Of a DNA stretch of 5,637 nucleotides, positions 1 to 5,637 are shown in pieces. The DNA is taken from positions 1 through 5,637 of the forward strand of contig JAFAWJ010000402.1 in the NCBI GenBank assembly GCA_019242065.1, read 5' to 3'. Both the position numbers and the translations under genes were made by a program. The notes beneath the pieces are model-generated. The model did no database searches, was not told the origin of the DNA, and saw only the letters and a program-made list of their open reading frames with translations. Source of the stretch: Chloroflexota bacterium. Lineage in GTDB: Bacteria; Chloroflexota; UBA6077; CF-72. Each line of letters begins with the position of its first letter. Positions within the stretch are counted from its first letter, which is position 1.

Positions 1-41
1 CGCATGCACCCGCCTCGCCTCACCGTCTCACCGCGCACCTT

Positions 42-55
42 CAGCCCGTGGGCTG
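42..55 (-). other. Small inverted repeat downstream of the last gene, possible weak terminator
   Basis: CAGCCCGTGGGCTG is a 5-bp stem with a four-base loop in the 132-base stretch beyond the last stop. It has no following U-run on either strand, so it is not a convincing intrinsic terminator. The rest of 1-132 shows no gene, RNA or repeat I can support. Confidence 0.2.
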
Positions 56-132
56 CTTGAGCGGACGGAGCCCGCGCGTTCAGCAGCTAGACATGCGTCT
101 TAGTTGTGTCTACCGCGTTTCAGAGGTCCTGA

Positions 133-951
133 TCAGCACTGTGTTGGATGGGGCCAAACACCGAACACCCGCTCCGCGTTTCGCCACAGAATGTTTTCGC
201 GATCCGCTTCGGTGAGCCGGTCGGATTCGAGGATGTCCTGCAGTCCGGGCGGGTAGCGCCACATGCGGCGAGCCTCGAAGTGCATGTCTGTGCCGAATAG
301 CAGCCGCTCGGAGCCCAGTAGCTCGGCGAAGGCCACGATGTTCTGACCCATCGGGAAGGCCAGTGACGTCTCCAGCAGCACGTTAGGGCAGCGCTTGCCG
401 ATGGCTCGCAAGTCATGCAAATTGCGGTGCGAGGCGAACGCCCCCAGGCCGATGATGGTCGCCTCTGGCACAGCCTGCGCCAGGCCCTCGAGGTGCGTGG
501 GCGCTTCATTGATGCTGTCCATGTTGAGGTGCACCATGGCCACCATGCTCAGCCGCGCCAACTCTCGCGTAAGTGCAATCATGCGCGGCTCGTCGATGGT
601 GTTGCCGCTGAAGTGATGATGCCAGACGACGCCCTTTATGCCCAGCGTGGAGTGCATCCGATTGATCTCCGCCAGGCACACCTCGACGCCGTAATTCGGC
701 TCGACGGTCCCCATGGCCACCGGGAATGTGTCCGGATACCGATCCCGGAACGCCGCCGCCACATCATTCTGGCGACGCGTGTCGGCGATACCGTCGGGTC
801 GTTCGTACACGTTCGAGGCCATGACGATGCCGGCGCTGATGCCGCAGCGTGCGAACAGTTCCTTGCGGAATGTAGCGTCGGCCTCAAGCCTGGCGTCATC
901 GACGTAGAAGCTGGCAGGCTGCAGGTGAGCATGCGCGTCGAAGATGGTCAT
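133..951 (-). CDS. Amidohydrolase-2 (ACMSD-type) metal-dependent hydrolase, short form
   Basis: A 272-residue cytoplasmic TIM-barrel enzyme of the amidohydrolase-2 family, which hydrolyses or decarboxylates small organic substrates with a bound divalent metal; the substrate here is unknown. The start ATG 949-951 puts FDAHAHLQP at the N-terminus, with the H-x-H metal motif at H7 and H9. Further expected metal or catalytic positions are H141 in AMVHLNMDS, H175 in AFASHRN and D222 in LLFGTDMHFE. The protein closes with the family's ENILWRNAERVFG helix. All key residues are present, so it should be active. The frame is open back to 1239, but that extension is Arg-rich and lies inside the upstream gene, so it was rejected. 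The ATG overlaps the upstream stop (ATGA), and no clear Shine-Dalgarno exists, so its translation is probably coupled to the 357-residue protein. It is only distantly similar to the amidohydrolase at 4257-5404 and is much shorter, so it is not a recent duplicate. It is the last gene before the left-hand non-coding stretch. Confidence 0.88.
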   Translation of the reverse strand: MTIFDAHAHLQPASFYVDDARLEADATFRKELFARCGISAGIVMASNVYERPDGIADTRRQNDVAAAFRDRYPDTFPVAMGTVEPNYGVEVCLAEINRMHSTLGIKGVVWHHHFSGNTIDEPRMIALTRELARLSMVAMVHLNMDSINEAPTHLEGLAQAVPEATIIGLGAFASHRNLHDLRAIGKRCPNVLLETSLAFPMGQNIVAFAELLGSERLLFGTDMHFEARRMWRYPPGLQDILESDRLTEADRENILWRNAERVFGVWPHPTQC

Positions 952-2021
952 ACGCGTGCGATGGCGCCGACGCGACCGATGGGCGGGACTACGGTAGACA
1001 TGCCTGCCACGTTGGCGCCGGCGACGACCAGCATGATATCGTTGACCGACCGGGCAAAGCGCCAGAAGTGATCGTGCGGCAAGTTCTCGGTGCCCTCCAT
1101 CAGCTCGTGTGACGGCACGTCCACCACGCGGAAGCTGCCAGCGGAACCTTCGAAGTAGCCTTTGCCCATCCGCTTCAATTCGCCAATCGTCCTGCCGTAG
1201 TGTTCGAACAGATACTGCTTGACCTGCTGCTTGCTCCAACCCTGGCTGGCGCAGAGCTGCGCGTGCTCAGGACCCATCACCACCAGCATCGGAAGATACG
1301 GTCCGAACTGCGCGCCACCGTAGGCCATAGCCTCGGCGACGTTCTGGAGGATCTTCTCAGGAACCTCGCAGTGGCGGTTTTCCACGGGCATCGTGCCGCG
1401 TGCCATCACCGTCGCGACGGTGCTCTGATCGGGACGGAAGCCGAGCTCTACGTGCAGCGGTTCCCACGGGCTCTCCTCCTCGTTCTCACCTATACAGGAC
1501 GTGTATTTGACCGGACTCGCCTGGCAGGCTTGATCCAGTTCGTGGGGCCGCATGGCAAAGACGTTCAACACGATGAGGCGCAGCGCCCGGCCGATGGTCG
1601 CGTTGGCCCGGAACCCGGAGCCGAAGACGCTGCCCTCGCAGTTGATGTCCAGTTCCCGCCGGATCGGACCGTTGACCACCAGCAGTGGCGCCGAGCCGGT
1701 GGTGCTCAGCAGCAGCGGATTGACGTGCTTTTCTCCGCCCCACAGCGCCTCCAAGGCGGCCAGCACCACCGGGAAGTACTCCGGCCGGCAGCCAGACATG
1801 ATGGCATTCACCGCCGCCTGGCCAATGGTGCAGCTCACGTCCCACTGTGGTCCGCTACACAGCACCTCGTCGACGGACCGCGGCGTGGCTGCCAGGAAGC
1901 GAGCCAGAAGCTCGTCTGTCGCGGGAACGATGGGCAGACCGTCAGTCCAGCCCTGCTCGAAGGCGTACTCGATCGCTCGCTGCGCGGCCTCGGCGTCCGA
2001 GGTCGTGACTTCAACGCTCAC
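948..2021 (-). CDS. UGSC-associated conserved protein of unknown function, cysteine-rich
   Basis: A 357-residue soluble protein with no signal peptide or membrane segment. I recognise the signature of an uncharacterised family that I associate with UGSC selenoproteins: GWTDGLPIVPAT (24-35), AAVNAIMSGCRPEYFPVVLAA (69-89), VVNGPIRRELDIN (115-127), RANATIGRALRL (138-149) and KYTSCIGENEEESPWEPLH (172-190). It has eight cysteines (55, 64, 78, 128, 166, 176, 218, 257), many for a protein of this size in a GC-rich genome; some could serve redox or metal chemistry, for example as partner of the selenol, but that is inference. The start is GTG 2019-2021, overlapping the selenoprotein stop (GTGA); no good Shine-Dalgarno is seen, so re-initiation by terminating ribosomes is likely. 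The stop overlaps the next gene's ATG (ATGA, 948-951). The catalytic activity is not known to me. The gene is intact. Confidence 0.7.
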   Translation of the reverse strand: MSVEVTTSDAEAAQRAIEYAFEQGWTDGLPIVPATDELLARFLAATPRSVDEVLCSGPQWDVSCTIGQAAVNAIMSGCRPEYFPVVLAALEALWGGEKHVNPLLLSTTGSAPLLVVNGPIRRELDINCEGSVFGSGFRANATIGRALRLIVLNVFAMRPHELDQACQASPVKYTSCIGENEEESPWEPLHVELGFRPDQSTVATVMARGTMPVENRHCEVPEKILQNVAEAMAYGGAQFGPYLPMLVVMGPEHAQLCASQGWSKQQVKQYLFEHYGRTIGELKRMGKGYFEGSAGSFRVVDVPSHELMEGTENLPHDHFWRFARSVNDIMLVVAGANVAGMSTVVPPIGRVGAIARV

Positions 2022-2554
2022 GGGCGCGGCCCGTCCTCGACGCCCAGGATCTCCAGGATGCTCGGCAGCACCTCGCGCGCGCGTTCCTCCACTTCATCCG
2101 GTGTGAGGCGCGCCAGGGGATGTGGGATCGCAGCGTAGCGGTAGCTGGGGAAGCCGCGGCTACGCGCCATGGCATTGGCGCTGGCAAAGAACGAGTCGGT
2201 CACGATCGAGGCGGCGGGAATACCACGCTTTTCGAAGATGGTACCGTCGGCCACACTGGCCGAACTGCACGACCCTCAATCACCAACACCCGTGATGATC
2301 GCGTGGCATTTGGCCAGGTCATTCTGCAGTTGCGCGGAAACCACGTAACTGGCAGACGGCTTGCCAAGCTCGATGACCTCCGCCACGCCGTACTGGTCCT
2401 TCAGTTCGCGCCCGATAGCCTCCAACAGGAGATCGCTGTTACGCTTGGAGTTGTTCAGCAGGCCGACGGTGGCGCCGCGCAGGCTGCGCGCACGTGGCGC
2501 CAGCGAGCCGGCCTGCGCGCCGGGTCGGGCGGTGGGATCGAGCATGGGGGTCAT
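2018..2554 (-). CDS. UGSC-family selenoprotein, TGA at 2276-2278 read as selenocysteine
   Basis: One 178-residue protein if TGA 2276-2278 is read as selenocysteine (U93). Before the TGA the frame ends ...AIITGVGD; directly after it, in the same frame, comes G-S-C-S-S-A-S-V-A-D-G and then EKRGIPAASIVTDSF. The result is the motif V-G-D-U-G-S-C, the hallmark of the UGSC family, in which U or Cys occupies the first position. The N-terminal part (RGATVGLLNNSKRNSDLLLEA, about residues 26-46) looks like an alpha/beta, Rossmann-type start, and KPSASYVV near 65-72 is also family-like. U93 and C96 form a C-x-x-C-like redox pair; C83 is the only other cysteine. Conserved sequence continues well past the TGA (P-H-P-L, then LPSILEILG near the end), which argues against a true stop. 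A SECIS-like hairpin follows the TGA. The biochemical role of the family is not established; a selenol-dependent redox or reductase role is inference. The stop (2018-2020) overlaps the next gene's GTG start in a GTGA. A conventional gene caller would report two ORFs, the second starting at GTG 2252-2254. Confidence 0.88.
2241..2270 (-). promoter_or_regulatory. Bacterial SECIS element (selenocysteine insertion hairpin)
   Basis: In the mRNA just after the UGA, bases +13 to +29 (2263-2247) form a perfect 6-bp stem, UCGGCC pairing with GGCCGA, closed by the five-base loop AGUGU. Below it a U at +12 bulges out, +11 pairs with +30, there is one A-G mismatch, and +9 to +6 pair with +32 to +35 (C-G, G-U, U-A, G-C). 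The loop begins 18 bases after the UGA and has G as its second base. Both fit the known rules for bacterial SECIS elements (loop roughly 16-37 bases from the UGA, a G in the first two loop positions). It would recruit SelB carrying Sec-tRNA. The pairing was worked out by hand; no energy was computed. Confidence 0.75.
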
Positions 2555-2561
2555 TGAGGTG

Positions 2562-2570
2562 TCCTTCCTT
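2562..2570 (-). promoter_or_regulatory. Strong Shine-Dalgarno sequence of the selenoprotein gene
   Basis: Minus-strand AAGGAAGGA lies seven bases before ATG 2552-2554. It is the clearest ribosome binding site in the window and fixes this start over the second ATG at 2543-2545. It opens the three-gene coupled unit, whose two later genes have no comparable site. Confidence 0.8.
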
Positions 2571-2572
2571 GT

Positions 2573-2604
2573 CGCTAGCCAGGTTGCTCGCTAGCCAGTT
2601 TGCT
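2573..2604 (-). repeat. Perfectly abutting 16-bp tandem duplication at the lipoprotein stop codon
   Basis: Two adjacent 16-base units, 2573-2588 and 2589-2604, differ at a single position (plus strand: CGCTAGCCAGGTTGCT and CGCTAGCCAGTTTGCT). Each contains the palindrome GCTAGC. The right-hand unit contains the TAG stop of the lipoprotein gene; the left-hand unit ends just before the Shine-Dalgarno sequence of the selenoprotein gene. It looks like a local slippage duplication that lengthened the intergenic gap. Confidence 0.8.
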
Positions 2605-4255
2605 GGAGGGCCTGTTCATATTCGGCCCGAATCTGGTCACCGCCAGCGGAGCGCCAGTCGCCGACGAGTTGATCGTAGTCGCTGAACGGTCGGCGGCCAG
2701 CGACGATGTCGGTCAACCCGTCCTGGAACGTCTGGCTCAAGGGCCCACCTTTGCTGCCGTTGGTGGGCGAGTACAGCGGTACGGTCGGATCGGCGATGCC
2801 GGAGGCTAGCATTGACCGCTCGTCGCCCTGCACTGTCGGCACATACTGCGGGTTCTTCGGGTAGTACAGCACCGGCGGTGGCGCCCAGCCTTGCGTCCAG
2901 AGGTTATTGATGTCCTGCTGGGCTTGCTGCGTGGGGATGGGATTGCCGTGCGCATCCAGCGTGTAGTGCGTCGTCGGCAGGCCGTAGGTCAGCAAGGTGT
3001 ACTCCTGGCTGCCAAATGGGGCGGCCAGGTAGTCGATCACGCCGAGTACTTCCTTGATGCGCGCCGCGGGAGCCTTTTTCAGCACTGCCATGCCCGAGGC
3101 GCCGCTGTACAGCCAATAGGTTGGTTTGCTCTTTCCGTCAGCTGCAAACGGCGGCACATTGCGAAGCATCGTCGGTGGATCAAGTGTAGGGGCCGCGTCC
3201 CAATACACTTTGCTGGCCACCAGGAGGCCATTCCAGTCCACCGCCGCTTGGCGGCCGGCGAAGTCCGCCTTGGACTGGAGGTTATTGTTGGTGTTGGAGT
3301 TGGGCGAAAACAGCCCGGAGCTATAGAGATCGCGCGCGTAACTGACGGACTGTTTGTACTCGTCTGTCTCGAAGGTCCGCGTCAGTTTGCCGCTGGCCTC
3401 CTGACGCCACTGGTTCGGCGCCCCGAACATCGAGGGGAACATTCCGTTCCACGTCTCGAAGCCACCGGCCGGTTCGGCGACGATGCCCCACACGTTCTGC
3501 CGCGGGTTCGTCACCCCCTGGAGGACGCGCTTGAACTCATCGGCGCTCTTTGGCCAGTCCGCCGAGACAGCGTCGAACAACTCCTTGTGCGCCCACATGA
3601 CCCAGTAAAACAGGGCGTACTGGCTTGGTACGGCAGAGATTTTGTTATTGAACAACGTGATCTGCCAGCCGCTGGTACGGAAGTTGGCCAGGTTCGGAAA
3701 CGCTCTCACGGCGTCACCACTGAGAAACGGCGTCAGGTCCGCGCATTTTGCGTCCAGGAAGTCGGCGAAGCTCTGCAGCGCGGTGCCAGAAGGGATATAC
3801 AGCACGTCCGGCAGGTCGTTGCCGGCAACCACCGCCCCGAGGCGTGTCTGATAATCGGCGAACGGCACGATGGTCAGGTTGATCTTGCCGCCCAGTTGCT
3901 TCTCGATCGCCTGCCAGGCTGGATTCTGGTCGTGCGGGGTCATTGGCGCGCTGACGTTCCAGGTCATGATGGTGACTTCGCCGCCAGTGAGCGGCTGGGT
4001 CGCGACCGACTGGAAGGAATCTTTCGGGTAATTCACATAGCCCGGGTCGATGCCGTCGGCGCTACCAGGCAGGTCGGGTTGCGGTCCGTTGACCGGCACG
4101 TACGCCGGTAACTCGACGGTCCTGGCCTTGCCGGTTCGCGTTGCAGAGGGCGCCGCTGGCGCAGGCATGCCACACGCCGCCAGCAGGAGCGGGCCGCTGG
4201 TGGCCACGCCTGCCATCCGCAGCAGGGCGCCGCGCCGACTCAGCTCGGCGCCCAC
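2591..4255 (-). CDS. Extracellular solute-binding lipoprotein of an ABC importer (family 1, LipO-like), Tat-exported
   Basis: A 554-residue substrate-binding protein that would capture a solute outside the cell and hand it to an ABC permease; its size and layout resemble the LipO-like branch of family 1 (carbohydrate uptake) binding proteins. The N-terminus has a twin-arginine motif (S6-R7-R8-G-A-L-L), a short hydrophobic stretch and the lipobox L-A-A-C with the lipidated cysteine at C28. A Pro/Ala-rich linker follows to about residue 90, then the mature fold begins with GGEVTIMTWNVSAP. Other family-like segments are NDLPDVLYI, FWVM-type Trp/Tyr-rich pocket sequence (FYWVMWAHKELFD), NVWGIVAEP and the C-terminal GLTDIVAGRRPFSDYDQLV. 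The start is GTG 4253-4255, one base after the upstream TGA; no strong Shine-Dalgarno is visible, so coupling to the amidohydrolase is likely. The stop is TAG 2591-2593. No permease or ATPase gene lies in the window. The carbohydrate class is inferred from family only; the real ligand is unknown. Confidence 0.85.
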   Translation of the reverse strand: MGAELSRRGALLRMAGVATSGPLLLAACGMPAPAAPSATRTGKARTVELPAYVPVNGPQPDLPGSADGIDPGYVNYPKDSFQSVATQPLTGGEVTIMTWNVSAPMTPHDQNPAWQAIEKQLGGKINLTIVPFADYQTRLGAVVAGNDLPDVLYIPSGTALQSFADFLDAKCADLTPFLSGDAVRAFPNLANFRTSGWQITLFNNKISAVPSQYALFYWVMWAHKELFDAVSADWPKSADEFKRVLQGVTNPRQNVWGIVAEPAGGFETWNGMFPSMFGAPNQWRQEASGKLTRTFETDEYKQSVSYARDLYSSGLFSPNSNTNNNLQSKADFAGRQAAVDWNGLLVASKVYWDAAPTLDPPTMLRNVPPFAADGKSKPTYWLYSGASGMAVLKKAPAARIKEVLGVIDYLAAPFGSQEYTLLTYGLPTTHYTLDAHGNPIPTQQAQQDINNLWTQGWAPPPVLYYPKNPQYVPTVQGDERSMLASGIADPTVPLYSPTNGSKGGPLSQTFQDGLTDIVAGRRPFSDYDQLVGDWRSAGGDQIRAEYEQALQQTG

Positions 4256-4256
4256 C

Positions 4257-5404
4257 TCACACCGCCACGGCCGAGGTCGTACTGACGACGTTGGGATTCA
4301 GCCGACTGCCGTACAGAGCGAGCGCGTTGTCCCACAGGATCCTGCGCTTGGCTTCATCGGAGATCGGCTGCTCGAGGAACATGCCCACCGCGCCGGGCAT
4401 CGGCGAATCGCCATGTGGATAATCCGTGTTGAAGATGATGTTGTGTGCGTCCAGGACATCGACGGCGTGCCCCAGGTCGCCCTCGTCCGCGTCGCACGCG
4501 ACGAAGCACTGCTCGCGGAAGATCTCACTCGGTTTCCGCTGTGGCCGGTGGCCCTCGATGAAGCGCGCCTGACGGCCGACGGCATGGTCGTCCATTTTGC
4601 ATAGCCACGCTGGCACCCAGGCGGCATTCGACTCGTAGAAGGCGACGCGCAGCGAGCGGAACCGATCCAGCACACCCCCGAAGATCAGGCCAGCCATCGC
4701 CAGTTGACCATCGACCATGCAGGTCAGCGAGTGGCTGACCGGCTCCAGTTTGGCCGTCCGCCAGGTGTTGTAAACAGTGAACTGCGACCCACCACCGTGG
4801 AGGCACGCCGCAGAATCAGCCTCGACCAGCGCCTGCCACAGCGGGTCGTACGCCTCGGTGACGATGTCCGGCCCCACGGCCTGGGGATGCGGCGGGCCGT
4901 ACGCGGCGATCTCCGGCCAGCTTGCGGTGCGGTGGATCTCCTCGACCGCGTCGGGCAGACTGCGCGGCAGGCGGGCAATGTATTGCACGCGCCCGTGCGA
5001 GTCACGACAGTAGTCGCGCGCCCAGTTGTTGTACGCGCGCGCAATGGCCACCTGCGCATCGGGCGGCACGTTGGCGCCGCCCCCACCGCCGCCATTGGTG
5101 GGGAAGCAGATCATGATGTCGATGCCTTCGTCGTCCATGTCCGCGAGGCGCGCTGCGAGGCTCCAGCCGCTGGCGCTGCCCCGCGGGAACCGAATCGGCG
5201 TATCGGTGTTGGCCGACTCCGGCCGGTTCACGGTGCCGTTCGGGAAGGCGATGTTGGGTGCGTACGTGAACGCGCGGCCGTAGTTGCGCGTCCCGATCAC
5301 CTTGGGAGCGAACTCTGGTATCTGTCCTCGACGTACTTTTCCCAGATATCCGGCGGCTCCTGCATATGACCGTCGCCGTCGACGATCCGGAATCCATTGC
5401 GCAT
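4257..5404 (-). CDS. ACMSD-type (amidohydrolase 2) metal-dependent hydrolase/decarboxylase, with an apparent frameshift near the N-terminus
   Basis: Member of the amidohydrolase-2 family, cytoplasmic TIM-barrel metal enzymes that hydrolyse or decarboxylate small organic acids and related compounds; the substrate is unknown. The true start is most likely ATG 5402-5404, five bases after a GGGGG stretch. From there the frame reads MRNGFRIVDGDGHMQEPPD and WEKYVEDRY, the normal family N-terminus with its D-x-H metal motif (D11, H13). That frame stops at TGA 5297-5299. The rest of the enzyme, from EFAPKVIG onward, lies in the next frame, so one base seems to be missing at about 5311-5325. The repaired protein has about 382 residues, a normal length. 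Downstream motifs are intact: LHGGG (His near 203), FYESNAAWVPAW (near 257-267), the TDYPHGDS metal/catalytic motif (Asp near 328) and the terminal ILWDNALALYG. A six-glycine run follows FPTN. Reading back in the main frame to 5474 gives only an Arg-rich, unrelated N-terminus. The gene ends one base before the lipoprotein start, suggesting co-translation. Confidence 0.8.
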
Positions 5405-5409
5405 GGCAT

Positions 5410-5414
5410 CCCCC
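5410..5414 (-). promoter_or_regulatory. Ribosome binding site supporting start 5404 of the amidohydrolase
   Basis: A GGGGG run in the context ATAGGGGG sits five bases before ATG 5402-5404. It supports this start over the longer main-frame reading that begins at 5474. A competing ATG at 5407-5409 overlaps the end of the run and opens a different frame with no family resemblance. Confidence 0.4.
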
Positions 5415-5477
5415 TATCTGGGTGAGGCCAACAACGTACTGCGGCGTAGACGCGTGATCAAGGCACGCGCCCACGGA

Positions 5478-5637
5478 TCAGCTGGTGATCCATCGCAGCG
5501 CGTCTTCGCGTTGCGCCATGGAAAACTCCGCATCTCGGACGGGACGAGCCAGCCGAACAGCGCCGCCATGTGGGCAACCCACTCGAGGTCGGTCACGATG
5601 GCAATGCGTTTCATGGCACGCAGGTACTCGGAAGCGA
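5478..5637 (-). CDS. SpoIIAA-like (STAS-fold) protein, C-terminal part only, with an apparent frameshift
   Basis: Only the 3' end of this gene lies in the window; the frame stays open through the right edge, so the start is outside. The readable part runs through MKRIAIVTDLEWVAH and then LFGWLVPSEMR and a Phe-Pro. This matches the end of SpoIIAA-like proteins (relatives of STAS domains, function mostly unknown), where an 'R-hAhVtD-W' strand is followed by a helix and a 'V-R-hF' strand. After the Phe-Pro (5524-5519) the frame runs into unrelated sequence. The neighbouring frame instead gives MAQREDALRWITS and a TGA at 5478-5480, exactly how such proteins end. One base appears to be missing at about 5519-5525. 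ATG 5612-5614 is probably internal, because the frame is open and plausible upstream of it. It ends 73 bases before the next gene. The family assignment is moderately sure; whether the frameshift is real or an error cannot be told. Confidence 0.6.
   Translation of the reverse strand, partial: RFRVPACHETHCHRDRPRVGCPHGGAVRLARPVRDAEFSMAQREDALRWITS

Noticed and set aside
1..22. Possible gene start at the left edge (ATG 3-5 on the minus strand after a G-rich stretch)
   Set aside because: Only two bases follow the ATG before the window ends, so nothing can be tested.
415..1071. Plus-strand ORF of 218 codons
   Set aside because: It is antisense to the short amidohydrolase, which has all its catalytic motifs; the plus-strand product resembles nothing.
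952..1239. N-terminal extension of the short amidohydrolase back to 1239
   Set aside because: The extension is Arg-rich and overlaps nearly 300 bases of the upstream gene. The family N-terminus (FDAHAHL) begins exactly at ATG 949-951.
1200..2138. Long plus-strand ORF of 312 codons
   Set aside because: It is antisense to the 357-residue protein and the selenoprotein, is rich in Arg and His, and has no family motif.
2018..2254. Independent small gene starting at GTG 2252-2254
   Set aside because: It has no Shine-Dalgarno. The GTG lies in the SECIS loop region, and the eight codons before it (U-G-S-C-S-S-A-S) belong to the conserved UGSC motif, so it is the C-terminal part of one protein.
2891..4111. 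Long plus-strand ORF of 406 codons opposite the lipoprotein gene
   Set aside because: It is Arg/Val/His-rich without recognisable motifs and lies antisense to a clear gene; GC-rich codon bias on the minus strand keeps this frame open.
5321..5340. Programmed -1 frameshift in the first amidohydrolase
   Set aside because: GGGAAAAG is near the shift, but its codon phase (TGG GAA AAG) does not give a slippery heptamer, and shifting there would lose the family-like YVEDRY segment.
5433..5461. Promoter-like TTGATC, 17-base spacer, TACGTT before the first amidohydrolase
   Set aside because: It has only four of six and three of six matches to the sigma-70 consensus; this is expected by chance.

Overview
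This GC-rich window (about 60% by eye) carries six genes, all on the minus strand, so transcription runs from the right edge to the left. In transcription order they are: the 3' end of a SpoIIAA-like gene (5637-5478), an ACMSD-type amidohydrolase (5404-4257), a Tat-exported solute-binding lipoprotein (4255-2591), a UGSC-family selenoprotein (2554-2018), a 357-residue cysteine-rich protein (2021-948) and a second, shorter ACMSD-type amidohydrolase (951-133). The last 132 bases on the left hold no recognisable gene.

The central observation is the gene at 2018-2554. A conventional reading splits it into two short ORFs at a TGA codon (2276-2278). The two halves are in the same frame, and the TGA lies exactly at the U of a U-G-S-C motif. 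The RNA just after the TGA folds into a hairpin with a perfect 6-bp upper stem and an AGUGU loop, at the distance expected of a bacterial SECIS element. I read it as one 178-residue selenoprotein with selenocysteine at position 93. The host should therefore have the SelA/SelB/SelC/SelD machinery, which is not in this window.

The selenoprotein, the 357-residue protein and the small amidohydrolase are joined by 4-base stop/start overlaps (GTGA and ATGA). This is a tightly coupled translational unit and implies a shared function. A 36-base gap with a strong Shine-Dalgarno sequence separates it from the upstream lipoprotein gene, which itself starts one base after the first amidohydrolase ends. 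An importer-type binding protein, two metal-dependent hydrolases/decarboxylases, a selenoprotein and a cysteine-rich partner suggest uptake and breakdown of an unknown small organic compound. That function is inference.

The two rightmost genes each show an apparent one-base loss: the amidohydrolase near 5315 and the SpoIIAA-like gene near 5520. Both lie within about 210 bases of each other near the window edge. Sequencing or assembly error is as likely as real decay.

The organism cannot be named from this window. High GC, Tat-dependent lipoprotein export, selenocysteine use and a LipO-like sugar-type binding protein would fit an uncultured environmental bacterium such as a member of the Chloroflexota or a similar lineage. 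That placement is low confidence.
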